Source: Loktanella sp. (GTDB lineage: Bacteria > Pseudomonadota > Alphaproteobacteria > Rhodobacterales > Rhodobacteraceae). Taken from it: DNA of 64,000 bases. Made by a program: the position numbers and the translations under genes. A model generated the notes under the pieces. It worked only from the letters and a program-made list of their open reading frames with translations. It did no database searches and was not told the DNA's origin. Positions 26,337 to 35,576 of the stretch are shown piece by piece; within the stretch, counting starts at the first letter, position 1; every line of letters starts with the position of its first letter. The DNA lies in NCBI GenBank assembly GCA_017390475.1, contig JAFPBO010000018.1, forward strand, positions 248,001-312,000. Direction: 5' to 3'.

Positions 26337-27200
26337 TCATCGCATCAGAACGACCGGCACTTTGCATGACCGGATCATTGCGGTGGTGGTAGACCCAATG
26401 ATCAGGCTGCGGATGCGGCTATGGCCATAGGCGCCCATCACCAGCATGTCGAAACTGTCCTGTTCGATCAGATCGGCCAACGCCTTTTCCGGTTGACCGG
26501 GGAGGACGGATGTCTGAGCTTCGAGCCCGGCGGCTTTCAGCATGGCTTTGGCGTTTTCCAGATCTTTGCGCATGTCTGGCGTTTCACTGCCGACGGTAAC
26601 CACATGGATGGCCAGCCCCTGAAACACGGGACTGCGGGCGATGTGGTCCACCGCTTTCATCGCAGAGGCACCACCATCGAAAGCGACCAGCACCTTGGCA
26701 ACGGGCTTGAAGGCGCGCGCGGCGACATAGACAGGTTTCTGGCTGGTGCGCACGATCCGTTCCAGATTGGACCCCAGATGCCCTTTGGCAAAATCGGCAT
26801 CCTCGCCGCGTTTACCCACGATGATGACGCGCGCATCGCCCTCAACCTCTGACACGGCCTCGACCACGTCGCCGTGGCGCAGGCGGGTGTTGATCTCGGT
26901 CACGCCATCCTTTTCCAGAGTAGCACGGGCATCGTCCAGAATGGCGCGGCCACGGTGGCTCATTAGTTTGGAGCGTTGCGCGTCAAGCTCTGTCAGCTCT
27001 TGCAACAGTGCTGTGCGCGCGCCCAGCGCGATGGCACCAGAATGGTCGCGCTTGCCCGATGTGTCGCGCTGGCCCAGCACGTGAATCAATTCGACCGGCG
27101 CACCTGTGCGTCCGGCGATCCATGCTGCATTGTGGCAGACGCTTTCCGAATAGATCGACCCGTCGATGAAAGCGACGATTTTTTGCGTGGTCATGCTCAT
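26337..27200 (-). CDS. Universal stress protein with two UspA domains
   Basis: A 287-residue tandem UspA protein. The first domain starts KIVAFIDGSIYSESV; the second starts KVLVAFDGGASAMKAV and ends with the ATP-binding GAYGHSRIRSLIIGSTTTAMI motif (G-x2-G-x9-G-S/T type), so the second domain likely binds ATP. The first domain has a weaker nucleotide loop (GKRGEDADFAKGHLGSNLERI). It starts 4 bases after the SulP gene on the same strand; SulP-Usp pairing is a recurrent arrangement and suggests a role in anion transport control or stress. Confidence 0.93.
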   Translation of the reverse strand: MSMTTQKIVAFIDGSIYSESVCHNAAWIAGRTGAPVELIHVLGQRDTSGKRDHSGAIALGARTALLQELTELDAQRSKLMSHRGRAILDDARATLEKDGVTEINTRLRHGDVVEAVSEVEGDARVIIVGKRGEDADFAKGHLGSNLERIVRTSQKPVYVAARAFKPVAKVLVAFDGGASAMKAVDHIARSPVFQGLAIHVVTVGSETPDMRKDLENAKAMLKAAGLEAQTSVLPGQPEKALADLIEQDSFDMLVMGAYGHSRIRSLIIGSTTTAMIRSCKVPVVLMR

Positions 27201-27204
27201 CTCC

Positions 27205-28695
27205 TCAATGGCTCATCAACTTGTCCATCGCGCCCGGCTTGTCATGAATTGCAAGCTTGTCGACGATGGTTTCGGTTGCCGCGTTCATGCCGACGATCTC
27301 GACCTCGGCCCCATCGCGGCGGAATTTCAGCACCGCCATATCCAGCGCCTGCACAGAAGAGATATCCCAGATATGCGCCCCGCTGACATCAATGATCACC
27401 TTGTCCAGTGCTTCCTTGAAGTCAAAAGCGTTCATGAAATCCTCGACCGAACCATAGAACATCTGGCCTTCGACGATATAGGTCCGCTCGCGCCCATCGG
27501 GCGAAATTGTTGTCGTGATCTTGAACAATTGGGCAATCTTGGCGGCAAAGAAAATCCCAGACAGCAGCACACCGACCAAGACCCCGATGGCAAGGTTGTG
27601 GGTGTAGACCACCGTCACCACTGTCGCGACCATCACGACCGACGATGATTGCGGGTGCGTCCGCAGTGCCTTGATCGAGGACCACGAAAATGTCCCGACA
27701 CTGACCATGATCATGATCGCCACAAGCGCGGGCATCGGGATCTGGCTGACCAGATCGCCCAGACCCACCACCATGATCAACAGGATCACACCGGCGGCGA
27801 AACAGGACAAGCGCCCGCGCCCGCCAGATTTGACGTTGATGATCGACTGCCCGATCATCGCACAGCCCGCCATGCCGCCGATAAAGCCGGTGGCAGTATT
27901 GGCGATACCTTGACCCACACATTCCTGATTGCGGTCAGATTTGGTGTCGGTCAGGTCATCGACGATGTTCTGGGTCATCAGGCTTTCCAGCAGGCCGACG
28001 ATTGCGACCGCGATGGAATAGGGCAGGATAATCATCAGCGTCTCTAGGTTCAGCGGGATCTGTGGGATCAAAAACACCGGTAGCGTGTCGGGCAACGCGC
28101 CCATGTCACCTACCGTGCGCACGTCCCAGCCAAAGAACATCACCAGCGCAGTCAGTACAATGATCGTGACCAAAGGCGACGGGACCGCCTTGGTCAGCAA
28201 CGGGAACAGATAGATGATCGCAAGGCCCGCTGCGACCAGAACATAGGTCAGCCATGTCACCGATCTGGGGTCCAGTTCCGGCAATTGCGCGATGAAAATC
28301 AGGATAGCAAGCGCGTTGACGAAACCGGTCATCACCGATTTCGACACATAGCGCATCACGAACCCCAGCCGCAGGATGCCCGCGCCGATCTGGATCAGAC
28401 CAGCCAGCACGGTGGCGGCCAGCAGATATTCCAGCCCGTAATCGCGCACCAATGTCACCATCAGCACGGCAGTCGCGGCCGTTGCGGCAGAGATCATGCC
28501 AGGTCGTCCACCCGTGATCGCCGTGAGCACTGCAATGGAAAAGCTGGCGTAAAGCCCGACCTTGGGGTCAACGCCTGCGATGATGGAAAAGGCAATCGCC
28601 TCGGGGATCAGGGCCAATGCGACGACGAGGCCAGCCAAAAGGTCACCGCGAATATTACCCGTCCATTGGGTGCGGTATTGATCGATAGATATCAT
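27205..28695 (-). CDS. SulP-family inorganic anion transporter with STAS domain
   Basis: A 496-residue protein. The N-terminal membrane part begins [35 protein letters not shown], the SulP signature, and continues for about ten to twelve segments. [26 protein letters not shown] stretch is characteristic of the family. The C-terminal residues 390-496 form a STAS domain ([25 protein letters not shown]). Sulfate, bicarbonate or another anion could be transported. It is the first gene of a pair with the universal stress protein. Confidence 0.94.
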   Translation of the reverse strand: MISIDQYRTQWTGNIRGDLLAGLVVALALIPEAIAFSIIAGVDPKVGLYASFSIAVLTAITGGRPGMISAATAATAVLMVTLVRDYGLEYLLAATVLAGLIQIGAGILRLGFVMRYVSKSVMTGFVNALAILIFIAQLPELDPRSVTWLTYVLVAAGLAIIYLFPLLTKAVPSPLVTIIVLTALVMFFGWDVRTVGDMGALPDTLPVFLIPQIPLNLETLMIILPYSIAVAIVGLLESLMTQNIVDDLTDTKSDRNQECVGQGIANTATGFIGGMAGCAMIGQSIINVKSGGRGRLSCFAAGVILLIMVVGLGDLVSQIPMPALVAIMIMVSVGTFSWSSIKALRTHPQSSSVVMVATVVTVVYTHNLAIGVLVGVLLSGIFFAAKIAQLFKITTTISPDGRERTYIVEGQMFYGSVEDFMNAFDFKEALDKVIIDVSGAHIWDISSVQALDMAVLKFRRDGAEVEIVGMNAATETIVDKLAIHDKPGAMDKLMSH

Positions 28696-28903
28696 GTAAA
28701 TCTTTCCTGTCCGGCGACATGCACCGACAACGTTTTGTTCTTACAGGTTGTCCGGCGGATAGGCGGCCGGAAGAGCCACCCGAGGCGCACCCCGGGTCCA
28801 TGTTTACCCGTCGCGATATACACGAAGTCTCACCCATGCCAACACACCTTTGCGAATAAGGGAAAAACTTCATAAAAACGTAGTCAGACGGACACAATCA
28901 CCG

Positions 28904-29668
28904 CTAACCGAACACCAGCCCGCCATCAACGATCAGGTTCTGGCCGGTCACCGCCCTTGCCCATGGGCTGGCAAAGAACAACACCGCATCGGCCAATTCA
29001 TCGGGCGTCGTGACCTGCCCCAGTGGGGTCTGACTGGCGATGATGTCAAAGACCGCCTCTGGCGTCGCCGCGCTCGCATCAGTCATGCGCAGCAACCCAC
29101 CGGACACCATGTTGACCGTCACACCCAACGGCCCAAGCTCTTTGGCCGCAGTCCGGGTCAGAGCCAGCAAGGCACCTTTGGCGGCGGTGTAATCGTGATA
29201 CGGCACAACAGGATTCTGCATGAGATTGGTGCCGATGTTGATCACCCGGCCAAAACCTTGCGCCGCGAAATGCGGTTGCAGCGCCTGAATGCAATGCAAA
29301 GCCCCGCCCACCGCCGTTTCCGCCTGCCGCGCCAGATCGGCCCATTGCATCTGGTCCAGCCTGCTGCGGGCATCACCGTTGAAACTGAAATCAGCCAGCG
29401 CATTATGCACCAGCACATCAGGCGCACCGAAATGATCGGTGATCGCGGCCACCATCGCAGTGACTTGTGCCGGGTCGGTCACATCCGCCTGAAACGCGGC
29501 GGCTCTCGGTCCCAGCTCTGCGGCCGATGCCTCGGCTGCATCACGGCTTTGGCGATAGTTGATCGCAACCTGCGCGCCTTCGCGGGCAAAGCTGCGGGCG
29601 ATGGCGGCACCAAGGCCACGGCCAGCGCCAGTGATCAGGACAGTCAGGTCAGAGATCGGACGGGTCAT
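28904..29668 (-). CDS. SDR-family oxidoreductase
   Basis: A 254-residue short-chain dehydrogenase. VLITGAGRGLGAAIARSFA is the NAD(P) glycine motif, VLVHNALADF replaces the usual NNAG, and YTAAKGALLALTRT is the YxxxK catalytic pair. The residue 13 before the tyrosine, normally serine, is threonine (IGTNLM). ATG 29668 is chosen because it starts directly before the Rossmann fold; it overlaps the end of thiD by 20 bases. It is the last gene of the thiamine operon, but a role in thiamine metabolism is not established. Confidence 0.85.
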   Translation of the reverse strand: MTRPISDLTVLITGAGRGLGAAIARSFAREGAQVAINYRQSRDAAEASAAELGPRAAAFQADVTDPAQVTAMVAAITDHFGAPDVLVHNALADFSFNGDARSRLDQMQWADLARQAETAVGGALHCIQALQPHFAAQGFGRVINIGTNLMQNPVVPYHDYTAAKGALLALTRTAAKELGPLGVTVNMVSGGLLRMTDASAATPEAVFDIIASQTPLGQVTTPDELADAVLFFASPWARAVTGQNLIVDGGLVFG

Positions 29669-30470
29669 TCGATGATCCTTTGAAAAACGCATGAAAATGA
29701 TGGGCAGGGCCATGGCCCTGCCCGACGGACAGACGATCAGCCATGACAATCGCGTCAGCGACATATGCTTTTGCCTGCGCTGCCGCTTCTGCCAGCGGCA
29801 GACCCTGCCCAAGCAAAGTGGCCAAAGCCGATGACAAGGTGCAGCCGGTGCCATGGGTATTGCGGGTGCCATGTCGTAGGCCGGGCAACCATATCAACCC
29901 AGTGCTGTCGGCCAGCAGATCGGGGCAATCATCCCCCGCCAGATGCCCCCCTTTCAGCAACACCGCCTTTGGCCCCAGCGCCAGCAAGGCCAGTGCCTGG
30001 TGCTGCATCTGGTCGCGTGTAGCGGCCTCTGGCAGGTCCAGCAGATCGGCCGCCTCGGGCAGGTTGGGCGTAAGTATCGTGGCTATACCCAGCATGTCGC
30101 GCAAGGCGGCAACGGCGGCGGCTTGCAACAACCTGTCGCCGCTTTTGGCGACCATGACCGGGTCCAGCACGACCGGCGCATCCAGCCCTTGCAAAGCCTG
30201 CGCCACAGCTGAAATGATCGCGGCATCGCCCAGCATGCCGATCTTGACGGCATCAATGTGGATATCCGCCCTGATCGCAGCTATCTGCGCCGCGACTATA
30301 TCTGGCGCAATCATCTGCACCGCACGCACGCCCTGGGTGTTCTGCGCCGTCAGCGCAGTGATTGCGGCCATGGCATAGCCGCCATTGGCCGAAATCGCCT
30401 TGATATCCGCCTGAATACCGGCGCCGCCGGACGGGTCAGATCCAGCGATGGACAGGATATTGGCGATCAT
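29649..30470 (-). CDS. thiD: Hydroxymethylpyrimidine/phosphomethylpyrimidine kinase ThiD
   Basis: A 273-residue ribokinase-fold enzyme that phosphorylates HMP and HMP-P for thiamine pyrophosphate synthesis or salvage. Family motifs are SIAGSDPSGGAGIQADIKA at the start, VVLDPVMVAKSGDRLL in the middle, and the C-terminal anion hole/catalytic base DGTGCTLSSALA-like stretch (NTHGTGCTLSSALAT). ATG 30470 overlaps the thiE stop by four bases. Confidence 0.95.
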   Translation of the reverse strand: MIANILSIAGSDPSGGAGIQADIKAISANGGYAMAAITALTAQNTQGVRAVQMIAPDIVAAQIAAIRADIHIDAVKIGMLGDAAIISAVAQALQGLDAPVVLDPVMVAKSGDRLLQAAAVAALRDMLGIATILTPNLPEAADLLDLPEAATRDQMQHQALALLALGPKAVLLKGGHLAGDDCPDLLADSTGLIWLPGLRHGTRNTHGTGCTLSSALATLLGQGLPLAEAAAQAKAYVADAIVMADRLSVGQGHGPAHHFHAFFKGSSNDPSDL

Positions 30471-31078
30471 GCCTTGCTCCATGCAGCAGCAAGGGCGCGG
30501 GTTGCGCCGACAGGATCGGCCGCGCGGGCTACCGCACTGACCACAGCCAGGCCGGCGGCCCCCGCAGCTTTGACGGCAGCCGCATCTTCTGGCTTGATCC
30601 CTCCGATAGCATAGCAGGGCAGTTGCGTTGCTGCGATAATCCGCGCCAGCCCGTCAAAGCCGATGGGCGGCGCATGATCGGCTTTGCTGGGGGTGGCCCG
30701 CACCGGCCCGACGCCAAGGTAATCGACACCGGCGGGGATGCGGGTCAGGTGATGCTCTGCCTCGACCGACAGGCCCAGCAACATCGCCGCGCCGATCCTT
30801 GCGCGGATCGCGGCGGGATCACCATCGCCCTGACCGATATGCAGCCCATGCGCGCCACTGCTGATCGCAAGATCAACACGGTCGTTGACAATCAGCCGCG
30901 CCCCCGATGCTGTCACCTCTGGCAGAACCGCCGCGATCAGTGCGGCCAGTTCGACATCACTGGCGCTTTTGTCACGGATCTGGATCAACGCTGCGCCGCC
31001 TTTCGCTGCCGCAAGAATCTGCGCGGTCACCGGCAAGGCGGCCTGCGCATCGGTGATCACATAGACCGGACCCATCAT
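30467..31078 (-). CDS. thiE: Thiamine phosphate synthase ThiE
   Basis: A 203-residue TIM-barrel enzyme that joins HMP-PP and thiazole phosphate. IQIRDKSASD, LIVNDRVDLAISSGAHGLHIGQGD, YLGVGPVRATPSKADH and CYAIGGIKPEDA are its substrate-binding loops. It overlaps thiM and thiD by four bases on each side, so thiM-thiE-thiD is translationally coupled. Confidence 0.95.
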   Translation of the reverse strand: MMGPVYVITDAQAALPVTAQILAAAKGGAALIQIRDKSASDVELAALIAAVLPEVTASGARLIVNDRVDLAISSGAHGLHIGQGDGDPAAIRARIGAAMLLGLSVEAEHHLTRIPAGVDYLGVGPVRATPSKADHAPPIGFDGLARIIAATQLPCYAIGGIKPEDAAAVKAAGAAGLAVVSAVARAADPVGATRALAAAWSKA

Positions 31079-31863
31079 GCGGGCGTGACCTTGGCAGATT
31101 GCGTCAGATCGGCCGGGGTGATGTGATACAACCGGTCCAGAAAGGCCGCAGCAAAGGCACCGGGCCCGCGCGCCGTTGCTGCGGCCTGTTCACCCGCCAG
31201 CCCGTAATAGGCCATCGCCGCGACCGTCGCCTGAAGCACCGGCTGGCCTACCGAGAAGGCCGCAATCACCCCGTTAAGAGAACAGCCCAATGCCGTGACA
31301 CGTGTCATCATCGGATCACCATTGGCCACCCGCCTGCTGGTCCTGCCATCGGTAATGTAATCCACCGGACCAGATACCGCGACCACCGCACCCGTCCCTT
31401 GCGCCAAGTCGCGCGCTGCCGCCTCCGCCGCGGCCACGCTGTCGGTTGCCTCGGGGCCGCGCCCGCCAGCTTGCAGCCCGGCCAGCGCCAGCACCTCTGA
31501 CGCATTGCCCCGGATGATGGTCGGGCGCATCGCCAACAGGCGGCCGCAGACCTGCCGACGATAGCTGGTGGCACCAACACCCACCGGATCCAGGATCCAT
31601 GGCTTGTCTGCTTTGATCATCACGCCGGCGGCAATCTCCATCGCTTCGGCCCAGAAAGGGTCGAACGTGCCGATATTGATGCTCAGCGCCTGTGCCAGCC
31701 CGGCGAACTCGCCCACTTCCTCGCGGGCATGGACCATTGCAGGCGCAGCCCCGGTGGCCAGCAGGACGTTGGCCATGATATTCATCGCAACGTAATTGGT
31801 GATGTTATGGACCAGCGGCGCAGTGCGCCGCATCTGGTCAAGATAGTCGCCGGTATCATTCAT
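31075..31863 (-). CDS. thiM: Hydroxyethylthiazole kinase ThiM
   Basis: A 262-residue thiazole salvage kinase. PLVHNITNYVAMNIMANVLLATGAAPAM is the ThiM N-terminal signature; WILDPVGVGATSYR, IIRGNASEVLALAG and TALGCSLNGVIAAF form the active site. The catalytic-base position often written as GxGC reads LGCS here. It is the first gene behind a TPP riboswitch. ThiM, ThiE and ThiD together suggest salvage of thiazole and pyrimidine; no thiC or thiG is present in the window. Confidence 0.95.
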   Translation of the reverse strand: MNDTGDYLDQMRRTAPLVHNITNYVAMNIMANVLLATGAAPAMVHAREEVGEFAGLAQALSINIGTFDPFWAEAMEIAAGVMIKADKPWILDPVGVGATSYRRQVCGRLLAMRPTIIRGNASEVLALAGLQAGGRGPEATDSVAAAEAAARDLAQGTGAVVAVSGPVDYITDGRTSRRVANGDPMMTRVTALGCSLNGVIAAFSVGQPVLQATVAAMAYYGLAGEQAAATARGPGAFAAAFLDRLYHITPADLTQSAKVTPA

Positions 31864-31935
31864 TTTATTCCCCCGCAGCGTCGGGGAACCGGTAAACGCG
31901 CACCTGCTTTATGGGCATGGCAAAGCGGTTCACAG

Positions 31936-32010
31936 ACTCCCTACGCCAGCATGATCTGGTTCAGGTTCAAAGGGTGCTTCTCAGCCCGTAATCGCGGACG
32001 CCCCTGTCGT
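31936..32010 (-). ncRNA. TPP riboswitch (THI element)
   Basis: Read on the minus strand it has the THI-box blocks in order: GACAGGGGCGTCC, CTGAGA, CACCCTTTGAACCTGA, and CTGGCGTAGGGA. The element ends about 73 bases before thiM, leaving room for an expression platform. Thiamine pyrophosphate should repress the operon. Confidence 0.95.
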
Positions 32011-32144
32011 GATGGTGAGGGTAAAGATGGGGCGACGGGTGTCAAGATGGGGTAAGGAAGACAAAGAGTTGGTTTTTTTACGGGCTACCTCATCAACACG
32101 GATTGTGCTACGCGAGGTTGAGTACTGCCAACGGAAAACATACT

Positions 32145-32666
32145 ATGATTGACGCAGATCATATCGGAAAACCACTTGGTTTGCGCGATGGCACGCTGAG
32201 GCTTCTGCCGTATCAGAAGGAATGGCCCGATCTTTACCGGCAGGAAGCCACGCGCATTAGACAAGCCATAGCGTCACAGGCGACTGTCGATATTCATCAC
32301 ATCGGAAGCACCTCTGTCATGGGATTGGCAGCGAAGCCTATCCTGGACATTGCGCTCGTCGCCAAGCCCGAGGATGAGGAGCTTGTCGCAAATGCTCTTG
32401 TTTCTCTGGGCTACACTGATCGAGGAGAACGTAGTGGTCGCCTTTTCATTCTCGAAGACGGCAAGAATGTGCGGACACATAATTTACACCTCTACGCTCC
32501 CGGTGATCAACTCATGAATGAACAAATCGCTTTCAGAAACGCACTGCGTCGTGATCCGAAAGCCCGCGAACAATATGTGCTATTGAAAATGAGTTTATTG
32601 GACGGCGCGCGCAAAGATTATGCCCCCGGAAAAACGTCATTCGTTGTGTCATTGCTCGGACGTTAA
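32145..32666 (+). CDS. GrpB-family (UPF0157) nucleotidyltransferase-like protein
   Basis: A 173-residue protein of the GrpB family, related to nucleotidyltransferases. DIHHIGSTSVMGLAAKPILDIALVAKP is the family core, with the GS and the D-x-D-type acidic pair; HNLHLYAPG lies further on. The ATG at 32145 fits the family start; an in-frame TTG at 32103 would add a leader. The gene and its surroundings are visibly richer in A and T than their neighbours, which may signal later acquisition. It stands alone between two minus-strand operons. Confidence 0.88.
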   Translation: MIDADHIGKPLGLRDGTLRLLPYQKEWPDLYRQEATRIRQAIASQATVDIHHIGSTSVMGLAAKPILDIALVAKPEDEELVANALVSLGYTDRGERSGRLFILEDGKNVRTHNLHLYAPGDQLMNEQIAFRNALRRDPKAREQYVLLKMSLLDGARKDYAPGKTSFVVSLLGR

Positions 32667-32695
32667 ACCTGCTCCTCTGGCAATAGCGTTCCCCC

Positions 32696-33481
32696 TCACC
32701 CCCGCCAGATCGCCTCGTAATGATCCATGATCTCACCCAGCCGCTCTGGCCCAAAGCTTGGGTCGTGGCCGCCGTGGATCAGCGTCAGCTCAAGCGCGCG
32801 CAGTTTGGCGAAAGTGCCCAGATAATCCGGCACCGACATGCCCGGCCCGTCATAGATCAGCGGGCCGTCGTAGATTGCATCGCCGCCGAACAGCACGCCG
32901 GTGGCGCGTTCGAGCAGGCCGATGCCACCCGGTGAATGCCCCGGGAGGTGCAGGATCTCGTAGACATGATCGCCCAGATCGACGCTGTCGCCCTCTTGCA
33001 GCAGCCCCGTCGCCGGTGCGCCGCGCAGCACGTAGGACCGTGGGTCATACCCCGCATGCGGCAATGCATCGATCAACACCTCGTCCAGCGGTGGATAGCC
33101 AGCGTCCAGAAAAGTCTGGATCAGCCGCGCGGGCATGTCGTCGCGATAGAGCGAGTTCAAACCGGATGGCGCGGCCATTTCCTCGGCCTCGGCCGGATGT
33201 ACCAGACGGACATCAAATTCCTGCACCCCGCCGATATGGTCGATATGGGTGTGGGAGGAAACGCAGATAATCTCTTTCCCCGGATCGCGGCGCAAAGTGT
33301 CGAGATACGGGCGCAACGGCACGATCCCCATACCGGTATCAAGGATCATGTCGCGGTCGCGGCCTTGCACCAGAAACATATTCGCCTGTTCCAACACATG
33401 GACATGCGGTTCGAGGATCAGGGTCACATCGGGGCCGACCTCGCGCGCAGTGAACCAGTTTTCAGCGACGGGAAGTTTCAT
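32696..33481 (-). CDS. MBL-fold metallo-hydrolase
   Basis: A 261-residue metallo-beta-lactamase-fold protein. SSHTHIDHIGG is the HxHxDH zinc motif, with LHLPGHSPGGIGLL and LIHGGHDPSFG as later metal ligands. DMILDTGMGIVPLRPYL precedes the motif, as in glyoxalase-II-like hydrolases. It is the last gene of the seven-gene operon headed by the ABC transporter binding protein, following its neighbour by one base. Its substrate is not evident. Confidence 0.9.
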   Translation of the reverse strand: MKLPVAENWFTAREVGPDVTLILEPHVHVLEQANMFLVQGRDRDMILDTGMGIVPLRPYLDTLRRDPGKEIICVSSHTHIDHIGGVQEFDVRLVHPAEAEEMAAPSGLNSLYRDDMPARLIQTFLDAGYPPLDEVLIDALPHAGYDPRSYVLRGAPATGLLQEGDSVDLGDHVYEILHLPGHSPGGIGLLERATGVLFGGDAIYDGPLIYDGPGMSVPDYLGTFAKLRALELTLIHGGHDPSFGPERLGEIMDHYEAIWRG

Positions 33482-33482
33482 G

Positions 33483-34154
33483 TCATTGCACTTTCAAGGG
33501 ACGCGGGTCCGACCCGCCGGTGAAGAGCGGCGCGTGCCAGATGAATCCGGTATCGCGGGTGATGACGGGCTGGCCGCAAGCAAAGGGGTTGCTGGACAGA
33601 TCAGCGATACCCGTCGCGCCGTCCCAATGGCCCAAGGCATAATGGCTGATGAAAATCTCTGGCACCGGGCGGTCCTGCGGCGCGGGACCGATGCCGAACA
33701 GAAAACGATCCTCGCTGGCGATCAGCACACCGGTCATGTCACCCCATGCGATCCGGTGCGCCCGCAACGGCGCGGTCGCTTGCGCCAGCCAAGCCTCGCG
33801 GTACTCGGCATGGACACCGTCCTCGATCAGCACAGGGCCGTCAAATGACATGGCCCCGACATCGGGACGGGCCAAGGCACCTTGCCAGTTGATTTCGCGA
33901 TGCCAGGTGCATTGGCTGTCGGTGACGGTGATCTGACCCGCAAAACCCTCGATCCGCAGCAGCGATTGCAGCGCAGCCTCATCCAGATCGGCAAGGCAAG
34001 TGCCGGTCAGCGCAGGCAGATCGGCCGGCACCCGCAGGTCGGCGAACAGATCGCCCGCCTGCATCCAATGCACATGGGTCGTGGCATCCTCAAACCCCGG
34101 TGCTGTGATCCAGTCGCGCCGCCAATGGCCTTGCAGATCAGCGGTGGTGATCAC
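33483..34154 (-). CDS. Conserved-looking protein of unknown function in an ABC transporter operon
   Basis: A 223-residue protein not recognised. It starts at GTG 34154, overlapping the preceding stop (GTGA); frames further upstream do not look coding. It is rich in tryptophan, aspartate and histidine (HWRRDWITAP, HVHWMQAGDLFADLRVP, CTWHREINWQG) and has alternating short strands such as GVLIASEDRFLFGIG, suggesting a beta-barrel-like fold of lipocalin size. No signal peptide or membrane segment is seen. Its position between a cysteine hydrolase and a metallo-hydrolase suggests a role in breaking down the imported compound; this is inference. Confidence 0.75.
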   Translation of the reverse strand: MITTADLQGHWRRDWITAPGFEDATTHVHWMQAGDLFADLRVPADLPALTGTCLADLDEAALQSLLRIEGFAGQITVTDSQCTWHREINWQGALARPDVGAMSFDGPVLIEDGVHAEYREAWLAQATAPLRAHRIAWGDMTGVLIASEDRFLFGIGPAPQDRPVPEIFISHYALGHWDGATGIADLSSNPFACGQPVITRDTGFIWHAPLFTGGSDPRPLKVQ

Positions 34155-34765
34155 GCGGCAGCCTGTTGCCGTTTGCCCAGTTCTGCGACGATCTGACCTG
34201 CGCTGACCACAGCCCCGGTCTGCAGATATTCCATCGCTTTCAAAGACGCCTGATGCGCGTCGGTCGATGACCCGCCGACGCAATCGCCCACGACCCGGCA
34301 ATAATAATCGCCCTGATGACCGTCCGCAAAAGTGTAATGCACGCAGACATCGGTCAGCCCGCCGATCAGGATCAGGGTCTGCGCCTTCAGCCCTTTCAGC
34401 AGGATTTCCAGTTCGGTCCCGTAGAACGCGGAATAGCGGCGTTTATGAAGGAAATAATCACCGGGCTGGCGCCCCATTTCCTCGAAGGCGACCGGCGTGC
34501 CGGGTTCGCCTTCCATGCAATGCACATCTTCTGTCCCGTCGAGTTCGCGCCCGTAATCCACCATATCACGGCGGTGGATTTCCTGAATGAACACGACCGG
34601 AATGCCCGCGTCATGCGCCGCATCCACAACGCCCCGCGCGCGTTCCATATTGGCACGATAGTCCGGCATGACAGGGATACCGGCCTTGTGATCCATGAAA
34701 GCGGATTTCTGGATATCGATGACGATCAGCACAGGCTGACCGACAAGCATAGGTTGGCGTGGCAT
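34151..34765 (-). CDS. Isochorismatase-fold cysteine hydrolase
   Basis: A 204-residue protein. VLIVIDIQKSAFMDH contains the catalytic aspartate, HKRRYSAFYGTELE the catalytic lysine region, and GGLTDVCVHYTFADGH the nucleophilic cysteine. Relatives hydrolyse amide or ureido bonds (nicotinamide, N-carbamoylsarcosine, ureidoacrylate, biuret). In this operon it may release ammonia from an imported nitrogen compound. The gene starts 11 bases after the second permease and overlaps the next gene by GTGA. Confidence 0.9.
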   Translation of the reverse strand: MPRQPMLVGQPVLIVIDIQKSAFMDHKAGIPVMPDYRANMERARGVVDAAHDAGIPVVFIQEIHRRDMVDYGRELDGTEDVHCMEGEPGTPVAFEEMGRQPGDYFLHKRRYSAFYGTELEILLKGLKAQTLILIGGLTDVCVHYTFADGHQGDYYCRVVGDCVGGSSTDAHQASLKAMEYLQTGAVVSAGQIVAELGKRQQAAA

Positions 34766-34775
34766 GGAAACCTCC

Positions 34776-35576
34776 TTAATTGCGGGATTGATCTGCGCCC
34801 ATCAGACGCGGCAGGTCGCCCCAGCGGGCGACGGCGGAAAAGACAGCGAGCGAGACGACGATGAAAGCAACAGCGGCGACGGCCATTGTTGGCGTGTAGC
34901 CGTTGCGCAGGGAATTAAAGATCTGCAGCGTCACCGTCGCATAGGCCGAGGCAGAGACGAAAAACATCACGATGAATTCGTTGAAGCTGAGCACCAGCGC
35001 AAAGAAAAACCCCGAGATCGAATAGGGCAGCGTCTGCGGCAGGATCACGGTGCGGAAGGTCACCGCCTCTGTCGCGCCCATGGTCGCGGCGGCGTCCAGA
35101 TGCGCGCGGTCGATGGATTGCAGGCCGATGGAGATGGTGACCAAAGGCAGCGCCAGAAACAGCGCCGCATGGCTGACGATCCCGACCCAGAGCGCGCCCA
35201 GATTGCCGGTGAAGGCCCAGAGGAACCCCAACCCGACGCCGAACACGATGGGCGGCAAGGCAAAGGGCAATGACCCAAGGCCCGCCAGAACCTTGGATGC
35301 TTTGCTGCCCCGCGCCCAAAGGATATAGGCCAAAGGCCAGGCCAGCAGCACCGCCAGAGTTGACGCGCCAAAGGCCACGATGATCGAATTCTGCAGGGCC
35401 TGCACCCAGATCGTTTCGGTCACGAAAAATTCGACAAAGCGCGCGAAATTCGGGTCTTCGGGCGGGAACAGCATCGTGCGCCCGCCGTTCAGCGATGCCC
35501 CCGCCACCACGATGATCGGCAAGGCCAACACCAGACCCGACAGCGCCATGAAGATATGGCCGAAAGTGCGCCCCAT
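34776..35576 (-). CDS. ABC transporter permease, PotC type
   Basis: A 266-residue inner-membrane permease of the spermidine/putrescine-thiamine-iron superfamily. The EAA loop is DAAATMGATEAVTFRTVILPQTLPY, near residues 160-185. About six hydrophobic segments are seen. Its start shares bases with the stop of the partner permease (TAATG). It should form the membrane channel together with the 35576-36544 product. Confidence 0.92.
   Translation of the reverse strand: MGRTFGHIFMALSGLVLALPIIVVAGASLNGGRTMLFPPEDPNFARFVEFFVTETIWVQALQNSIIVAFGASTLAVLLAWPLAYILWARGSKASKVLAGLGSLPFALPPIVFGVGLGFLWAFTGNLGALWVGIVSHAALFLALPLVTISIGLQSIDRAHLDAAATMGATEAVTFRTVILPQTLPYSISGFFFALVLSFNEFIVMFFVSASAYATVTLQIFNSLRNGYTPTMAVAAVAFIVVSLAVFSAVARWGDLPRLMGADQSRN

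Noticed and set aside
28696-28903. Small RNA or gene between the SulP and SDR genes
   Set aside because: Only a 9-base direct repeat (TGTCCGGCG at 28708 and 28749) was seen; no open frame or RNA structure could be supported.
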